Source: Bettongia penicillata ogilbyi (lineage: Eukaryota; Chordata; Mammalia; Diprotodontia; Potoroidae). Taken from it: 64,000 nucleotides of DNA. The stretch spans positions 4,075,001-4,139,000 of the forward strand of contig JAJHZJ010000009.1 of NCBI GenBank assembly GCA_023548195.1. The letters run 5' to 3'. Position numbers and translations under genes: made by a program. The notes beneath the pieces are model-generated. The model saw nothing but the letters and a program-made list of their open reading frames with translations, searched no databases and was not told where the DNA came from. Of the stretch, positions 60,195 to 64,000 are shown piece after piece; the stretch's first letter is position 1; each line of letters starts with the position of its first letter.

Positions 60195-60440
60195 AGCATA
60201 TAGAGTGCTGGACCTGGAGTCAGGAAGACCTATATTCAAATCCCACCTCAGGCACTATCAGTGTGATCTGGGCAAATTACATAACCTTCACTTGCCTCAG
60301 TTTCCTCATCTGTAAGATGTAGATAATAATAACACCTACCTCCCAGGGTTGTGGTGAGGGTCAAAGAAGAAAATATTTGTCAGGTGCTCAGTACAGTGAC
60401 ACATTATAGACATTTAATAAATATTTGTTTCCTTCCTATA
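60195..60440 (+). repeat. MIR/THER1-type CORE-SINE
   Basis: TGGACCTGGAGTCAGGAAGA, CTTGCCTCAGTTTCCTCATC, AACACCTACCTCCCAGGGTT and a 3' end with CATTTAATAAATATTTG are in order. Confidence 0.85.
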
Positions 60441-60442
60441 AA

Positions 60443-60472
60443 CTCATACCAGTATATCTCATACCAGTATAT
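60443..60472 (+). repeat. Exact 15 bp tandem duplication
   Basis: CTCATACCAGTATAT occurs twice in a row, immediately 3' of the CORE-SINE. Confidence 0.95.
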
Positions 60473-61529
60473 CTATGACATTAGCTGATGGAAATCTACC
60501 ACTTTGATTCACCTCAGCTTAAAAGGTTCAGAGAGAAACAAATCACAGTATAATGTTAGAATTTATTATGAAACTCTTAAACAAGAGAAGAGAATTCTGC
60601 CAGTAAATTTTGAAGGGCAGAGAACACACAAAATTATAGATCATTAGCAACCCATGCCATCCCAATCTTGCTATTTTACTTCTGGTAGGTAAAAGATCAG
60701 GCAGCTTACCAGACTAGAAAATCACACCAGAGAGCGAGTGGTTGGGACTCTCTAAAGACAATGCATTGCATTCACCTATTGCCTCTTGGTACCTGAGGGG
60801 GTCTCCATGATGAGCAGGGAGAAAGTCAGCTAAATGGCTCTGAGAATAAGAGCCCGCTCACCAGTTACAGAGGGGTGGCAAGAGCTAGATTAAAAGAAAA
60901 CAGCTCTGAATGTGGTAATGAGTAAGAAACAGTGACAATTATTGGGGTCTACTGGGAGACCAGAAAACTTAATTAGGTTTACTATGCTCCCAAGGGGACC
61001 TCCATTCAGATAAACCTGTAGGAAGATCCTTCCTAGCTCAGTATTTTAGTTGTCTAGCCTGAAGACTATAACTGTCAATGTTGATCACATTTCAGTTTGG
61101 TATCCTGCAACCCAAAAGGTATGTGAATGTTGATTTTTAGCCTGGGCCATTCACCTGTTCAGGGGGTCATACTAGAAGTGCTAGCCTTTGCTTATTTTTT
61201 TTCTGTTTTTAAGTTTTATGAACTGTATTTAAATGTATTTGGTTTTGTTTCCAACTCTATGTATTTTACTTGTGCCTTTAAAATATTTAATATATTTAAA
61301 GCCATTCTGAGATGAGGTCTGTTGGCTTCACCAATGGAGTAATAATAAGAAGTATGAATCCCTGTTTTAGAACTTGCTTTCTTGAGAAGTTCCTGATGCC
61401 AGCTTGCTTTTGGATCATTGCCCCCATCCCACATGGGAAAAGTATTTCATATTTATTAATATTGTTTGAAACTAGTTTTATATGGCTAGAAAACTGTCTA
61501 ACCCAAAGCTTATAGTAGAGGTCAGGCTG

Positions 61530-61860
61530 ATCTCAGAGATTCTCAGAATGACTGCAGGGTATGCTTAGATCCCACCCCAGTCTTGTTTTGTGTTTCCCAA
61601 ATTAGACTGGATGTATGTGCTTCCCTGCTGATGTACGTCTCAAGAAATCTTATCTAGAAACTGCTTTACTGTTTGTGTGCAGTTCATGTGCTGGTGTACC
61701 TCTGTACTCTATACAATGTAAACCTCACTGAGTCTTGTGAGGGAGTCGCACTTTTTTCTTCTGGCTTTCTCTTCTGCTGAAATAACTTAATAAAATTCTT
61801 TCTAAAATTCTTTCAGGTTTGGGGGTTTGTTTTCAATCAACATGACCTTTTCCTCCATAG
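61530..61860 (+). repeat. Possible LTR 3' part (unconfirmed)
   Basis: A stretch with AATAAA at 61789-61794, preceded by CTCACTGAGTCTTGTGAGGG and CTTCTGGCTTTCTCTTCTGC and followed by a T/G-rich end, resembles the R-U5 part of an endogenous retroviral LTR. No second LTR, primer site or target duplication was found. Confidence 0.3.
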
Positions 61861-63255
61861 TCATGGCCAAGAACCATGCCTTCTTGGTCTTGTCATTTTC
61901 TCCAGATAGGTAGCATAGTGCTATCTACACACTAGATGTTTAATAAACATTTTTTATTCAATCAAACTGAACCCTGGGGAAGTCATATGACCTGCAGGGC
62001 AGTCCAACATAGACAACTTTTCTCCTAAATTTATTCAAAGGCCAAAGCAACCTTCTCCATAACTGCTTGTCCTATTCTCCAGAAAACCATAGCCTTCTTC
62101 ACTATTGCTGTCAATGCCTTTTAGTTTGCCAGATCTGTTCATGACTTTGTGAAATTTCCGCATCACTGACAAGGAAGAAGGCAGCCCTCCTGTCAGCCTG
62201 TACCCATGTGTCCATCTCATTTGCACTGTTTGATCATGGCCTGTGAAGGGACAAAGTCAAGAATTTGTGCCTGGGTGGGTTCTCGGGGAGGGGACTGTTT
62301 TACTCCAAAGCTAGCACTTTTTTTTTGGCAGACAACTGTGCTTCTTTAGCTATAGCACTAGGCCACACGTTTCCCCAGGCTTTCCTTATTGTCTGACTTG
62401 GACCAGAATTCCAGGCCCAAGCAGTAGTTCAGGTTTTCCTGTTGATGCCAAAGCCTTCCACATCACTCTCAGGGTAGCTCATCTTGCTTAGGAAATCTCT
62501 GTAGTCCTAATATTTCATATTCTGAACAACTTGCAGCTTCATAGATTGAATGAGCGTGATAACAGTGCCAAGAGTTGGGGAGCAGGGCTAGAGATGGTTT
62601 TACAAATATCCCTAGTGTTAACCCTGCTTCCTCAGGATGAGGATCTGCAAAGACCTAGCTAGAAAACAGCTTTGCCATCTTCAGAAAAGATAATAGCTCT
62701 GGAAAGATTTTTCATTGAAGGTATAAAAAGAAGGGAGGAGTGAGTTACTGGTGCATACTCTGCATCCCTAGATACATCACCTTCAGAACTGAAGTTCTTC
62801 AAGGAGCCTTGGTAGTGAGGTGTCTCAGAATAATAGTTTCATCAGATAAGCTCTCTGGCCTGAGTCTGGACTCCCCCTTCCAATAAACTGACTTCTCCTA
62901 GGGAGAGTATCAAGTATAGCTATAGGGCATGTGAGACCTGGGGGAGGGCTATATAATGGTAAACCCCTGGCTGCTTCTCCATGGATCGCTGCTCTGATCA
63001 GGTAGAGTGCTCACAGAAAATGTCTAATTGGGGAACTCCCACACAGAGAAGCTGTACTACTCTTACCTGAGCACCCAAGCCTTACTTGGGTCTGATCCAG
63101 TCTCCACTGATAAGCCAGTCCTGCTCAAACACAACAGAGTTGCAGCCAGCTTCCACAAGCAAGAATTGCACAACTCTCTGAGAGTATTTTAGGTCTTATT
63201 TTCCCATTTTAAAAATAAGGAAACTGAGGCTCAGAGACTTACCTATTATCATCTA

Positions 63256-63760
63256 AGGGTAGCTAGATGGCATAAGGTGCCATAAGCTAGGTGAATAAAT
63301 GTTAGACATTAGAGTCAGGAAGATCTGAGTTCAAATCCTTCCACCCTCAGACATTAACTATATAACCTTGGGTATGTCATTTTTTGTTGTTCCGTCATCC
63401 AGTGGTCCCCATAGTGGTCCCCATAGACCATAGCATGCTAGTGTTGTCTGTGGAGTTTTCTTGGCACAGATACTGGAATAGCTTGCCATTTCCTTCTCAG
63501 ATGGGTTAAGGTTAAGTGACTTGCACAGGGTTACATAGCTAGTAAGTGTCTGAGACCAAATGTGAACCTAGGTCTTCTTGATTCCGGGCCCAGCACTCTA
63601 TCCACAGAGTCATCTAGCTGCCTGGGCAAGTCACTTAACCCCTGCTAGTCTCAGTTTCCTCCTTTGTAAAATGAGGAAAATAATAGCCCCTAACTCATAG
63701 GATTATGAGGTTCAAATGATAAACATATGGGGAAGTGCTATAGAAATATTACTTGGCATA
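63256..63760 (+). mobile_element. SINE (+) split by another SINE (-)
   Basis: A + strand SINE head (GGTAGCTAGATGGCATAAGG; GAGTTCAAATCCTTCCACCC) stops at about 63382. It resumes at about 63624 with GTCACTTAACCCCTGCTAGT and TTTGTAAAATGAGGAAAATA. The repeated join GGGTATGTCATT / GGGCAAGTCACTT is the likely duplicated target, and it lies exactly where the SINE body is expected to continue. Confidence 0.85.
63383..63623 (-). mobile_element. Marsupial SINE inserted in a SINE
   Basis: TTTGTTGTTCCGTCATCCAG, GCTTGCCATTTCCTTCTCAG, GTTAAGTGACTTGCACAGGG and CAGAGTCATCTAGCTGCC run tail to head. A 12 bp internal tandem duplication (AGTGGTCCCCAT twice, about 63401-63425) lies near the tail end. Confidence 0.9.
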
Positions 63761-64000
63761 ACTAGTAAGTATCAGGGACAGAATTTGAACCCAGGTCTTT
63801 GCTGACTCTCAAGTCTAATAACTTCCATAGCCTTTCGTCCTTGATTGCTGCATTATTCACCTGGTTCCTACAGTTCTGCTGGTTCCCTGTGATCATTATT
63901 CTAATACATAGACCCACTGTTGGAACAGGATCCAGAAGAGTCAGCACAACCTTCCTGTCAGCTTGTACCCATGCTTCTATCCCACGTGCTGCGTTTGATC

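Larger units (their letters stand above)
55916..63180. other. Unassigned parts at the right end
   Basis: 55916-56925, 58510-59430, 59641-60190, 60473-61530 and 61861-63180 hold no recognised gene. A stretch at 62185-62240 is repeated near the window end (63953-64000). CTATATAATGG near 62949 is TATA-like, but without other promoter signs. Confidence 0.4.

Noticed and set aside
62940..63000. TATA-like CTATATAATGG as a promoter
   Set aside because: No CpG-rich start region, no following exon and no LTR context could be shown.

Overview
The window is mammalian nuclear DNA, almost certainly from a marsupial. It holds many copies of a tRNA-headed SINE (head GGGCAGCTAGGTGGC, middle CCTCAGTTTCCTCATCTGTAAAATG, tail like GACTGAACAAC), the marsupial type of L1 3' end, and old L2, CR1/L3, RTE, CORE-SINE and hAT copies. 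Short exons with GT-AG introns lie in AT-rich, repeat-rich DNA. Nothing bacterial, plasmid or phage-like was seen.

Only one host protein-coding gene is supported: the 3' part of LRRC49 on the + strand. Five coding exons (285-522, 1678-1863, 5799-5908, 7625-7778, 21421-21624) keep one reading frame across all four introns and encode the last 296 residues, ending in TAG at 21622. A 3' UTR follows, with a good AATAAA at 22089-22094 and a GT-rich stretch after it. LRRC49 is a non-catalytic subunit of the tubulin polyglutamylase complex, which adds glutamate side chains to tubulin. Its leucine-rich repeats lie upstream of the window.

The introns carry repeats. Intron 1864-5798 has two adjoining L2 3' ends. 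The 13.6 kb last intron holds a HAL1/L1 3' fragment, a 370 bp (CTCCT)n tract, a SINE, a well-preserved reverse transcriptase fragment of another LINE, L2 and CR1 copies, and two hAT-type elements. From about 22.1 kb to the end the window is intergenic and made of mobile-element copies. No exon of a downstream gene was recognised; in human the next gene is THSD4.

The most informative repeats are: (1) a complete ORF1-only, L1-derived (HAL1-like) insertion at 27417-30379 on the - strand, with a 17 bp target-site duplication and about 70 bp tandem monomers in its GC-rich 5' UTR; (2) a poly(A)-tailed, internally shortened 7SL RNA retrocopy at 56926-57166; (3) a LINE 3' end at 12690-13775 whose tail resembles those of two SINE-like copies at 10350-10560 and 58143-58330; (4) an internally deleted L1 at 40520-42560. 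These are genome-evolution features. I saw no evidence of a new functional system.
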